Assembly: GCA_963556495.2 (NCBI GenBank)
Contig: OY747704.1
Coordinates: forward strand, 39,081,001-39,145,000
Direction of reading: 5' to 3'
Origin: Valencia hispanica
Taxonomy: Eukaryota > Chordata > Actinopteri > Cyprinodontiformes > Valenciidae
Length of the DNA: 64,000 bases
Below the pieces are notes generated by a model. The model saw nothing but the letters and a program-made list of their open reading frames with translations. It was not told the DNA's origin and made no database searches. The translations under genes were made by a program, and so were the position numbers. Shown here in pieces: positions 34,925 through 48,200 of this stretch; position 1 is the stretch's first letter; each line of letters begins with the position of its first letter.

Positions 34925-35890
34925 TCCGAATTGGTAAGGCAAGGGAAAGGCAACTTTATTTGCATAGCACACTTTCAACAACAGGCAATTCAAGGTGCTT
35001 TGGGTGATTAAGGGATGAAATAAAAACAACAGTAAAAGCATGAAACAACATTAGAGACACATAGCATATGACACATTTAAAATCTATAACATTCCAGCTA
35101 TTATTAATTGCTTACTCAAGGGCAGCTCTAAACAGATGGGTTTTTTGCTTTGATTTAAAGGATCGCAGTGTTTCAGCAGCTATACAGTGGTCTGGAAGTT
35201 TGTTCCAGATAAGGGGAGCATAGAAACTGAAAGCTGCTTCTCCATGTTTGGTTCTAATATATATTTGGTTCTGGGGATGATTAGTAGACTAGAGTTGGAA
35301 GACCTCAGTCATCTGGGGGGTTGATATAGTGACAAGTCTTCAACATACTTTGGTGCTAAGCCATTCAATGATTTATAAACTAGTGAACGTATTTTGACTT
35401 ATATTCTCTAAGCTACAGGGAGCCAGTCTAAGGATTTTAGAACTGGGGTGATGTGCTCTACTTTCGTAGTTCTGGTTAGGATGCGAGCAGCAACGTTCTG
35501 GATCAGCTGCAGCTGTCTAATCGACTTTTAGGCAGACCTGTGAGGACACTAGCAATCAATCCGACTAAAGATAAACGCATAAATGAGTTTTTCAAGGTCC
35601 TGTTGCAACATTAGGCCTTTAATTCTACAAATGTTCTTCCGGTGATAAAATGCTGACCTTATTTCTTTTATGTGACCCTGGATGTTCAGGTCTGAGTCCA
35701 TTACTAGAACTAGATTTCAGGCCTGATCAGTAGTTTCTAGCTGTATTAACTGAACCTGTGTACTGACTCTTGATCATTCCTCTTTAGGTCCAAAAGTAAT
35801 TACTTCTGTTTTGTTTCTGTTCAGCTGGAGAAAGTTATGGCACATCCATCCATTGATTTGCTCGATGCAAACAAAACTCAACAGTGTCAG
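34925..35890 (-). mobile_element. LINE ORF2 3' fragment, antisense
   Basis: Begins GGCAACTTTATTTGCATAGC (the complement of a LINE tail), then the complement of a conserved fish RT C-terminal region (phrases such as GTTCTGGATCAGCTGCAGCTG and AGGCAGACCTGTGAGGACA). Stops throughout. Confidence 0.65.
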
Positions 35891-36590
35891 ATATTTTGGA
35901 TCAAAACTGCTATTTTGTGAGCTTTACATATGTTCTGTTTGAGCAAAATCCTAAATATTTCACATTAACTTAAAATCATTCTGTATATTCTAATGTATTG
36001 CTGATTAAAAGTGATCAAAAGCTTGGCAACAACAAAACAAAACGTCTTACACATTTTTAAACTTATTTGGGCCCTCTACAAATTTTAACTTGGCAACTTA
36101 ATCAACATTGTCTTAAAATATATTTTGAGGCTTTACTAATTAAAAGTTACAAAAAGCTTGACTCCAAGATCCAAAAAATGCTTTTGGAGGTTGCTCTATA
36201 CCCAATAGGAAGTTGGTTATTTTGGATCAAAGCTGCCATTTTGTGAACTCTATATGTTCTATTTGAGCATCCTAATTCTACATTTTTTAGGTAAGTTTGA
36301 AAATGAATCAGTGTATTCTTATGCCGTTGCAAATAAAAACTTTTTAAAAGCTTAACAAGAAGGTACAAAGAATTCTTATGAAGGTATTCCCTAAACCTTA
36401 AAGGAGGTTGGCTATTTTGGGTCAAAGTTGACATTTTGTAAATTTTGCACCCGTTTTATTTACGTTTTCTAAAGATTTTAATTTAGCAATTTAAAATTAA
36501 ATCAGCCTATTCTAAAGGTAATCATGATTAAAAGCAATCAAAAGCTTGACTATAAGACAGAGAAAGTCAGTTATGACACAATATTGTCAT
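35891..36590. repeat. degenerate tandem repeat, units about 165-190 bp
   Basis: ATTTTGG(A/G)TCAAA..TGC/GAC ATTTTGT recurs at about 35892, 36219 and 36412. AAAAGC or AAAAGCTT(G/A)AC recurs at about 36020, 36155, 36348 and 36540. About four diverged copies. Confidence 0.55.
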
Positions 36591-37883
36591 AGCTCATATA
36601 AAAAAATGTGCTCATAATCAAAATGCCAGTGGCCTGAAAAAAAAAAAAAGTCAAATCAATTAAGTCCAGAATTCAAATTCAGACCAGTTGATGTGAATTG
36701 TATCCGGAAGAATAAATTGCATGCAGATGTGCAATGACTGAAGGGTGGCTGTTTGCTTGTTCATAAGCCACGCAGAGAATCTTCTGTGTGAATTAGCTCA
36801 CAAGTATGTGATTCTCACTGCTGCTTCTGCTGGGGTAACTAAGGGGAGGAAAAACTGGTTGCAGAAGCAGTTGTGCACTGAGGGGAAAGCATATTGGACA
36901 ATTAAGACAGGCTGTGTACTGCGCTGCTCTGTGTGGGGTTGATTGAATCAGAGAGGTGGCCACTCACAGCTCTTTGTCTCAGGACATTGCAGGTAATTGC
37001 ACATAAGTCACCGTTCCTCTGTACTGGATCTTCAGCCCAATTACGCCCACACAAGCTGTCCACCTCAACCTCATTTATTACCTCCGGTTGCTTGTTGACC
37101 TTTTTAGACATACAGCCCAACAGGCAGTTCAGCTACATAACACTGAGTACAGGGTGTTGCACTCCCAGACAGATATCAATGCTTTAGTGATTGCATGGAA
37201 CAAATTTGCTTAATATGCTCCTCTTGTATGTTGTATAATGATGGTTCTATTCAATATTTTGAAAATAGACAAAATACTTTCCAATATTCCAGGGAGATAG
37301 TTTTCTAACTGAGTTCTCAAATTTATGAGGAAGTGTTTTATTAATGAAGCTGGACAAAATAAACATTTAACGCTGCAACTGGCCACATTAAATAGAGATT
37401 TGTCTCCATAGCACCCTGCCAATTTCCTGAAATTATATGCTTTTGCATCCAACCCCTACAGTCAATGACAATCAATGTTTTTAAAAATAGATTTTAAAAT
37501 GACATGTTTGTGCAAAAAAGAGATGGCCCTTGAAAATGCCAGAATAAAATGAGTCACTTTAGGTAATGACCTGCAATGATGAGGCACTCTGTTAAACTGT
37601 GAGTGTAGCTCACAATAACTGTGGTAAGATCTATCAGGTGAGTAAACAGGATGAACTTGGTGGTTTATGCTGAGTAGATGCTCAATGCCGTCTGCTGATA
37701 TTAAGGAAAATCATTACCTTTTACACAAACCTCTCAAAAATATTTTTGATAAAACAAAATCATCACGCCACAAATACAAAAGGGAATTAAACAGTAGAGA
37801 TTACATTATTGGAGGTTAATCCGTTATAGGTTACAGAGCAGAACAACTCCCACTGACTAAACCTCAAACTTAAAACATCCATT
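36591..37883. other. no gene seen
   Basis: AT-rich sequence between the tandem repeat and the Tc1 copy. Short open frames lack recognisable domains. The coiled-coil gene CCDC152, which lies here in human, was not found. Confidence 0.4.
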
Positions 37884-38596
37884 CAGTGTCTTGCAAAAGT
37901 ATCCACACCCCTTCAAGTCTTCTGTATTTGACACATCACAGCCACACAATTTAAAGTCGGTTTTTTTCACAAATAAGTATCTGAGAAGTGTGACCTGCAT
38001 TTGTAATTTTTTTCCCTGATACCCCTAAATAAGTTCAATGCAACCAACTGCCTACAGAAATCACCTAATTGGTAAATGGAATCACTCTTTAATCAGGTTT
38101 TTTTTTTTTTTTTTTGTGAACATTGGTGAACAAACACAAAGACCAAGGAACACATCAGACAAGTCAGGGAGAAAGGTGTGGATATATTTAATAAGCATTA
38201 TTTTTTTTTTTACCTATTTCAAACATCCCACAGAGCACTGTCCAATTAGAACCATTTTACAGGCCCACAAGAAGTACACTGAAGAAGATGCTTTGGTCAG
38301 ATAAATGTTACTTTTTGGTCACCCCTGCAAAACACAATGTGTGACAGAACACTGCACATTACTGACACACCATCCTCACCATAAAACATAGTGGTTGCAG
38401 TATCATGCTGTAGGGATACTTTTCTTCAACAGAGTTAGGCAAGAAGGTGAGGTATATATATATATTTCTTCCACTCCACAATTATGCACCATTTTGTGTT
38501 GGTCTATCATTTTAAAATTTCAATGAAAATGTTTTAGTTTTTGTTGTTGTAACCTAAAAAATATTCACAGAGTATGAATACTTTTGCAAGGCACTT
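37884..38596. mobile_element. decayed Tc1-like element, ends adjacent to selenop
   Basis: Left end CAGTGTCTTGCAAAAGTATCC and right end AATACTTTTGCAAGGCACTT are the inverted termini of a well-known fish Tc1 family. Between them is an internally deleted transposase (phrases TGCTTTGGTCAGA, CATAGTGGTTGCAGTATCATGCTG). It ends about 50 bp from the selenop poly(A) signal. Confidence 0.8.
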
Positions 38597-38648
38597 TCTA
38601 TTCTTTCTCAAGAAAAATAAACACACACTACAAGAATAAGGAAACATC

Positions 38649-38654
38649 TTTATT
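38649..38654 (-). terminator. selenop: selenop poly(A) signal
   Basis: AATAAA on the - strand (TTTAATAAAGATG), about 840 nt after the stop codon and just beyond SECIS 2. The mRNA should end near 38630. Confidence 0.8.
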
Positions 38655-38698
38655 AAACTTTTCACATGTCCAACAACCACAGCACAATGTAATTCTCT

Positions 38699-38756
38699 GT
38701 GCTAGCATCAGGATTTCACGGTGACTTATCTTCCCACAGAAACCATCATTCAGCAC
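38699..38756 (-). promoter_or_regulatory. selenop: SECIS element 2 in selenop 3' UTR
   Basis: The - strand shows basal helix GTGCT/AGCAC, 5' core ATGA (38749-38746), helix GG.TTTC/GAAATCC, an apical loop containing GGGAAGATAAG with the unpaired AA, and 3' core TGAT (38710-38707). It sits about 45 nt before the poly(A) signal. Two SECIS elements are characteristic of selenoprotein P. Confidence 0.75.
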
Positions 38757-39149
38757 AGAGGATATCACATCAATTCCCTCGTTATCCCCTTTTCTCCACC
38801 CAAAAAATATATTTTTAAAAAGATGTCTTGAATAAATGTTAGTCTGAAACATCTGGGATATGTTAAAGCTCATGAACATTATTTGTGAGAACAAAACAGA
38901 AAGAAACTCGTGATAGCAACTGTTATATTTTCAGGACTGAGCAATGACATAAATCTAAACAATAGGAAGTTTTCAAGGTTTGTTTTCCCAGAATTTAACT
39001 TGTGCTTTTGGCTAAAATAACTCTATAATATTGTTTTCTGTCCTTGTAGACTCTAATCATTATTTTGTCTTTTTTTCTATGTGCAGATGTTTTCTTCTTC
39101 TTTTAAAAGGTTTATAATGTTCCTAAACTACTACCTTCTCTCTCTCCTG

Positions 39150-39206
39150 CCAAACATCATACAGACGCCACTAGAGCATAGTTTCCGCATCTGGTTTCAT
39201 AAAGGA
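39150..39206 (-). promoter_or_regulatory. selenop: SECIS element 1 (form 2 type) in selenop 3' UTR
   Basis: The - strand shows the 5' core ATGA (39200-39197), helix arm CAGATGC (39193-39187), an unpaired AAA (39184-39182), a small CTA/TAG apical stem, returning arm GCGTCTG (39168-39162) and 3' core TGAT (39159-39156). There are 12 nt between ATGA and AAA, within the SECIS norm. The extra apical stem makes it form 2. Confidence 0.75.
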
Positions 39207-39491
39207 AGGTGAGAACAACATGAAGGAGTCAGTTTATGGACATGATATCCCATTGACCACCTGAGAGAGGGGGGAGGCAATCCATGGCAAAACACAGCAA
39301 AAAAGTAAAAAAATATGATACTTTCAATAAATGTGAAATCCAAGACTTTGAATGTTACAGCTGGACGCGTTTTTTGTTCTGATCTTTCCCAGCATCTATA
39401 TTGAGGATTGCACTGCCCCCTCTCCCAGGGTAATACTTGTTGGCAATACGAGCACTCTGCCCCAGTGTTGATATCTGACATCAGTTCCAGC

Positions 39492-40196
39492 TTACAGCTG
39501 CTCTCATGCTCAGCTCCCAACACCAGGGGGTCAGGCTCATTGGGCCGGCTGAGGCTGCTGTCAGTCAGCAGGAGGCATGCGTCACTGTCAGGTCTCCCTG
39601 ACATCGGCGGCTGCCTCGCTCGTAAGGCCCTGTCACTGTCAGGAGGCTGGCAGCGCCTCTTCACAGTGTCAGAGCCCGAGCGACTGTTCGCTCTCCACCT
39701 CGCCAAACATCCTGCGTCAGTGTCAGCATCAGCTGGCTTTGGGAGCAGTTTCATTTTCGGAGCCTGTTGTTCCCTGTCAGGTGAACTTTGACTTTCATCT
39801 TCCCTTTTCTGCCACTCATGGCCTAACTGGAGCTGCTAGGACCTCCTGTAATAACTGCTCTGTGTCCACTGCTTGCTGCAACTGAAGTGATTCTAAGTCA
39901 TGCTGACCATGAGCAAAACCATGATGCTGTGGCCTAACCCCTTGCTGACTTTGCTCCAATTCAGAACCATAGCCATCGCCATTATGGTTGCCTTGGTGAT
40001 GACCATGGTTATGGCCAAAACCACGGGGATGAAAAGCAAGATGATGGCCCTGGTGCCCATGACCATGCTGACCATGATGACTATGACCATGACGGTGACT
40101 GTGGTCATGTTCTCTGTTGTCTCCTACAGCTGGGGGTGCATCTACATCAGGCTGTGTATTTGGTTTTACTATGCATTCCTCTGGAGTTTCAGCAGT
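39492..40196 (-). CDS. selenop: selenop coding exon 4: His-rich region and Sec-rich tail
   Basis: A 705-nt exon. The first part encodes about 80 residues dominated by His-Gly ([12 protein letters not shown] type), a likely metal or heparin-binding segment. The tail then has Sec at residues 305, 312, 318, 334, 336, 338, 354, 364, 366, 381, 383, 390, 398, 400, 407 and 409, including SUCUHU, SUQUQ, TUQUR, QUAU and SUAUEQL before TAA at 39494-39492. Continuous reading through all 16 TGAs without TAA or TAG supports recoding. Confidence 0.95.
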
Positions 40197-41267
40197 CTGT
40201 GGAAAAAAACAAAGGACATTAAAAGTGTTTCATTTTTCATTTCCAGTGCTCCCAACATGGTCCAATCAAGTCATTTTGCCACAATGTTGCTTGGTCTATA
40301 CCTCATGTGAGCAGTCTCCACACAGGCGATTGCAGTAGGCTTCTTTAATTGCTTTCTCAATATGGCCATGTCCAATGACAGAATATGGAAGGGAAATATG
40401 GTGGGTAAGACGGCCGCACCTAAGGTTACAGAGAAAAAACAATGCATTGTGAGACAGGGAATAAACAGTAGGCTACTTAAATTAAAACCTGGGTCATTCC
40501 TCTGCTCTGTAAAATGTGTCTGAAACACATAACAAACCTGTCAAAGATGATGAAGTCATCTTTCTTTCCATTCAGAGCCTGCCAAACATCAGGCTGTTGT
40601 TCACCCTGTTTGTACAGTGAGATTTTATCTGACAGCCTCTGGGCCAACATAGCGTGGAGCCGCTGCGCTTGCTCCCCCTGGTGGTTGATGACCATGTAAA
40701 CCACATCCCTCATGCCATGACTCTCCAATTTTTGGCGCAGGCCATCAAGTCTGCATAGAAAATACACCAGAGAACAGAGTTGATTTATAGGCCTATTATA
40801 TTTTAGTACGTTTTTGGACTTCTTCAATCTTCTTCGATTGACGTTATGAGCTAATGGCTGCTGACAGACCTCCGATTTTAGTATTGTCATTTTAGAAATG
40901 GATCTTTAAGCCTTTCTAGGAAACTGAATCCCGAGTAGTAGGCTACAACCAGAGCACACCATAAATCTTTGTTGCACATTCCTACTTATTTAGGTTTAAA
41001 AAAAAAAAAAATTAAATTAAAAGTGAAAGAAAGGAAGGCAGAATAAACTGCAGCTGAACTATACCTGGAGGCCTGCACCAAGCAGAACAGTCAGCTGGCC
41101 TTTAACAGGGCCACCACTGTTACTTGGCCCTCTGAGCCCTTCATCGGCTCCACCTCCCCTATCATCCAGGTCGATGGGGGTTGACAGCGTGGCCCGCCGC
41201 CCTCACTCTCTGCACCGCCCCCATGAAGCAGGCAGAGAGCGAGGAGCAGGCTGAGGCGCATCCACAT
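39492..41267 (-). CDS. selenop: selenoprotein P, 17 selenocysteines, complete
   Basis: Secreted selenium-transport glycoprotein; the N-terminal half is a redox domain and the tail carries selenium. Coding exons on the - strand are 41267-41065, 40750-40538, 40419-40302 and 40196-39492 (TAA), totalling 1239 nt or 412 residues when TGA is read as Sec. It has a signal peptide ([14 protein letters not shown]), then [16 protein letters not shown], a thioredoxin-like UxxC at residue 59 as in human. [17 protein letters not shown] and CNRLCGDC follow. A His-rich stretch spans about residues 208-285. The tail from 305 to 409 has 16 more in-frame TGA codons and few Cys. Seventeen Sec equals zebrafish selenoprotein Pa. 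Two SECIS-like hairpins follow in the 3' UTR. A standard ORF caller breaks this gene because TGA is normally a stop. Start chosen at the first ATG; a second ATG two codons on is also possible. Confidence 0.96.
40302..40419 (-). CDS. selenop: selenop coding exon 3
   Basis: A 118-nt exon encoding [27 protein letters not shown] and CGDCSHE, with a Cys cluster conserved in the family. It ends on a complete Glu codon at GAG|gtatag. Confidence 0.95.
40538..40750 (-). CDS. selenop: selenop coding exon 2
   Basis: A 213-nt exon encoding [13 protein letters not shown] through [10 protein letters not shown] and [17 protein letters not shown], the thioredoxin-like fold of the N-terminal domain. NHQG, VW.LNG and KDDF..FDR match human. 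The acceptor is tatgcag and the donor ACAG|gtttgt. Confidence 0.95.
41065..41267 (-). CDS. selenop: selenop coding exon 1 with first Sec codon
   Basis: Encodes the signal peptide and the UxxC redox motif. The Sec TGA occupies 41093-41091. The exon itself starts at 41295 (acceptor ctttcag), so 28 nt are 5' UTR, and it ends CCTCCAG|gtatag. A conventional caller ends the ORF at the TGA. Confidence 0.95.
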
Positions 41268-41773
41268 CCCTCTGGCGCCTCCTCCCTGCCCCACTCTGAA
41301 AGAACAGTGGAAAGGAGGGGTGGAATTAAGGAAGGAGAAGCGAAAAGTAAAATGAGAAGTAAGAGATTTTTCAAACTCAGCAAAAAAAAAAGGGAGATCA
41401 AGATGCATACGGTCAAAAATGTTACTGTGGATAACAATGTTTCCCTCGAATTTATTCCACTAAAATTATATCAAAAGGTTCAAAGCACAGAGGGATTTAC
41501 TCAGTCTTACGTTATCTACATGTTCTCTTAGTTTTAGCTGATGTAAGAAGACAAAACCTATCTCAAATATCAAGTTTTTGTTTCTTTTCCATATGAACGT
41601 TATATCATTGCAAAACTTCCAGAGCCGAAAAACTAAATCCTGTGCATTTAGCAAAAACCTTGCATTGTGAAATATCCTTACATATCTTATGGTAATAGTG
41701 TTCTATTCATGCATCACAAAGATCAATGTAAAATCCTGTTAGAAGTGTGTTTATAAGTGAATCAGGGACTTAC

Positions 41774-41842
41774 CTTTTGTTTTAAATTATGCTTTGCCTC
41801 TGCTGTGCTCTGCTTTCTCTGCAACTCTTCGAACAAAAACAT
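41774..41842 (-). other. selenop: selenop 5' UTR exon (5' end estimated)
   Basis: Non-coding first exon placed between the TATA box and a perfect donor AAAAG|gtaagt at 41774. The upper boundary is estimated as 25-30 nt below the TATA box. The intron to the ATG exon is about 480 nt. Confidence 0.65.
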
Positions 41843-41866
41843 GCCTCCTCCTCCTTCGCTCCCCCC

Positions 41867-41873
41867 TTTTATA
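41867..41873 (-). promoter_or_regulatory. selenop: TATA box of selenop
   Basis: Reads TATAAAA on the - strand, followed by a G-rich run and then the proposed 5' UTR exon. Confidence 0.7.
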
Positions 41874-42934
41874 CTCGGCCTGTTGTTTTTCTCTGTAGAT
41901 CGAGGACAAAGTTCAGTTCCCTCTGTCTGCTGATGCCAACACTTTTCTCTGGTTAAAAAAGTCACAGTGCATGAAATCCTCCTGTTAACAGGAAACAGAG
42001 CATGGAAAATGTTTTGCAGCATCTGAGAATTTTGAGGAAACAAATGTGTGTGCAGAAAAAAGTTTTTCCTCGACTTGTTATATCAGCTCTGAAGAGTTGA
42101 AAAGAAATCATATGGTCACCTTTTGTTTTTTAATAAACGGTAAATTACTTTGATTAAAACCTGAGGAATCCTATTTTTTCTTGCAGCTGTGGAAGAAGTG
42201 AAAAAGACAGGGGGCGGGACTCTGGATGCTGTCCTGCATGTCTCCAGATAAGCACAGCTGTAAGGGGGTTTCGCAATATGCACCAGTTCCTCTGCTTCAG
42301 CTATCATTGGAATCAAAGCTTCACCTGAATGCACATAGGGAGCCTAAAATGTAAAAAAAATATGTTTGTATATTGTGCAGACTGCTAAAGGCAAGGAAAT
42401 GAACAGTGTAATTACACATTTTAATTCTTGGAAAGACTTGTTACCTAAAGGCTTAATCTGGGGGTCAGAGAATACCAAGGCAGTAAACTGACACAAAGCA
42501 GTAATGTGATAAGATTACATAAAGTAGCTGTAAACGGTGTCTTTGTGCAGTCAGATGACTTCATCTCTCCACCAGTGAGGACACCCAACTGTCACTGATC
42601 AGAATACTGCTTGGAGATAAATAAGGACAAATGTTGATCTTTTTTAACAGAAATATCTTAACTGAATGCTTGAAATAGTTTAAATGTAACTTTTTAAGCG
42701 GTTTGGGACATTTTAGAACTAACCTTTCCAAAACCAGTACTTGTGTTCAGGATTATTGTGCTGTTTCAACACCAAACTGTGGAAAGGTTTCACACATCTC
42801 ATCCAAATGGATCCCCTCACATAAAAGTGAACTGGTTTGGAGGTTAATAAATAAAATAGGAACCATCACGGCTCTCATAAACTCAAAGACGTTGAAGCTT
42901 TGAGCTTGACTGATATTCTCAGCTGCCTCCTTCG
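41874..42934. other. selenop upstream region
   Basis: Contains the DR1 site described separately. Otherwise no gene recognised. Confidence 0.4.
41903..41915. promoter_or_regulatory. selenop: HNF4/COUP-type DR1 site upstream of selenop TATA
   Basis: AGGACA-A-AGTTCA is a direct repeat with 1-bp spacing, the HNF4-alpha class site, 30 bp upstream of the TATA box. HNF4-alpha and FoxO1a control of the human gene in hepatocytes is reported. A T-rich forkhead-like stretch (TGTTGTTTTT, 41881-41890) lies between the two. Confidence 0.5.
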
Positions 42935-43290
42935 TGAAGCAGCCAAATATTATCTGTTTAAAAAATATGGTCAGCGGAAGCAGATTGAGCTATTTTCCCA
43001 CAAGGACAATACATGTGTTTTGAAGAGCCAAACAAAACAAGGCTTTCAAACTAAAATCACTGTCAAGCATGGTGGTGGTAGGACAATTCTAGGGGTCTTT
43101 TTTGCTGGCAGTGGTACTAGTGCATTGCACAAAGGAAGTGAAAACAGAGGATACACACAAGGAAAACAAATGATAGCTCCAAATTCTTCAAGTTCTCGTT
43201 AAATCAACAGCAACATGTTGAAAACTTGGTAACAATTGAGTGTTCAAACAGGACAATGATTCCAAACATACAACGACCAATTTAAATGAA
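42935..43290 (+). mobile_element. Tc1-like transposase fragment
   Basis: Reads SHKDNTCVLKSQTK, then TVKHGGGRTILGVFFAGSG and, after stops, an equivalent of the MDNDPKH motif (AGGACAATGATTCCAAACAT). This is the central to C-terminal DDE region of Tc1 transposase, not intact. Confidence 0.7.
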
Positions 43291-43337
43291 ATATACTATT
43301 TCTGAAAATAAAAGAGTTCAGAAATCCTGAATCTTGA

Positions 43338-43340
<3 letters not shown>

Positions 43341-43414
<74 letters not shown>

Positions 43415-43430
43415 TGTGTGTTTGTGTATA
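43341..43430. repeat. (TA)n(TG)n compound microsatellite
   Basis: About 65 bp of TA followed by TG/CG dinucleotides. Confidence 0.95.
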
Positions 43431-46830
<3,400 letters not shown>

Positions 46831-46959
46831 CAGAACAAACACAAATTTCCAAACCAGATATTTTTCTTACAGGATAAACCTACTGAAACTAATGGTCACA
46901 GAAGATAATGTTGATTCAATTTGCCCATAAAGTTATTCCTTGTAATTTACCTTTGTCAC

Positions 46960-47122
46960 TAAGCAACGCTCCGAGGCGTCCTTTTTCTGTTTGCAGGGGC
47001 TTCTGGGAAACTGAGGCCTGTGGACCAAAACGACCGCCCTTTTTGGAGCAACGAGGGTAGAACAGCGTCGTGGGAAATATAATCGCAAAGCTACTTTCTA
47101 AAACAGTGTGCAACTACTTGAG
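46960..47122 (+). other. znf131: probable znf131 promoter and non-coding first exon
   Basis: A CpG-containing stretch unlike its AT-rich surroundings. It has an X-box-like GTCACTAAGCAAC near its start and two TGGGAAA motifs, and ends at a donor TTGAG|gtatgt (47122). Distance to the ATG exon is 0.93 kb. An alternative exon could end at GCTGG|gtaagt (47348). Start sites are not visible. Confidence 0.4.
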
Positions 47123-48070
47123 GTATGTCTAGCGATATTTTTCAACGCATTCCCCGACCCACGGGGTTTATAATCAGGATATCGGTTTGGTAAAAGTGTA
47201 TTTTAATGCGCGGATTGATGACGTAATGTTGATTGTCAAACGCGAAATGGCGAGTGGGCTAAGAGGCCTGTTAGCAGCAGAAAAACAGATATTTATTACA
47301 GTTTTTTACTTGGCATATGGAGAAGGTTGTAGCGTTTTGCCAACGCTGGGTAAGTTAAACTGTAACCTTAGGTTGTGGTTGTGTGTATAAAAATGTAGAT
47401 TTTGTTCCTCTTTGTGGGGTAAGGTACGAAACTAAGCTAGCAAAGCTGTTAAACTAGATAAATAAGCACCATGTGTCAACAGCAAGGAAAATCATTTCTT
47501 TGTAAAACACGAGTTTTGGCCAGAATCAAACCTTACAATGGAGTAGAAGTGTTATTTTAAGTTTACGCTCCTGTTGGTTGATTTTCATGCTAGCTTTATA
47601 GGCAGACACCTCTCATGCTATTTAATTGCATGTCAATAGTAGAATGTACACAAATAAAGATTAGGCTAATTAATACAGAATGTTCGAACAGCTGAATATT
47701 TATCTGCTGACATTTAACTTACTATTGCGGAAGTCTGAATAAAAATCTGACACCTTTTGAGTTTCCTCTGACTTTATTTTTTAACACCTTGCTGATGCTA
47801 GAAAAAAGCTACCTGATGAGTCCTCTGTTGCATTTACAGATCTGGAAATGATTCGATTTTTAGTTTCAAACCAGCCAACCTCTGATCAAGGTCTGTCAAA
47901 TTTAAAGTCGTCCTTTTCCAGTACCCACCCAATTTCCCTGTATACTTCTAGATTTTAGTGTCTGCTTTTCTAAATACCATTTCATAGTATTCCCTGTGGT
48001 TAAAAGGTTTCTTTGAGTGACGTCAAGTTTCCTGCTCCTCTGTTTTTTGCAGGGCAGGGTCAGGTGAACG

Positions 48071-48200
48071 ATGGCGGCGGGGCCAGAGGTGGAGGTGGAT
48101 GGAGGCAGCGAGTACCCGGGGCTCTACAAAGTCATGATGGACAAACTTAACGAACAGCGACAACTGGATCAGTTTACAGATATCACTCTTATAGTAGATG
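48071..48200 (+). CDS. znf131: znf131 coding exon 1 (BTB start)
   Basis: Encodes MAAGPEVEVDGGSEYPGL through QFTDITLIVDG. The exon begins at 48053 after tttttgcag, so 18 nt are 5' UTR; the donor is GATG|gtgagt. The sequence around the ATG (ATGGCGGCGG) also resembles a YY1 core. Confidence 0.94.

Noticed and set aside
39197..39754. 185-aa open frame on the - strand inside selenop
   Set aside because: It is another frame of the Sec-rich exon and its 3' UTR. The real frame is the TGA-recoded one, supported by human and fish homology and splice phase.
39893..40310. Met/Val/Thr-rich open frames on both strands
   Set aside because: Shadows of the His-rich CAT/CAC codon run of selenop.
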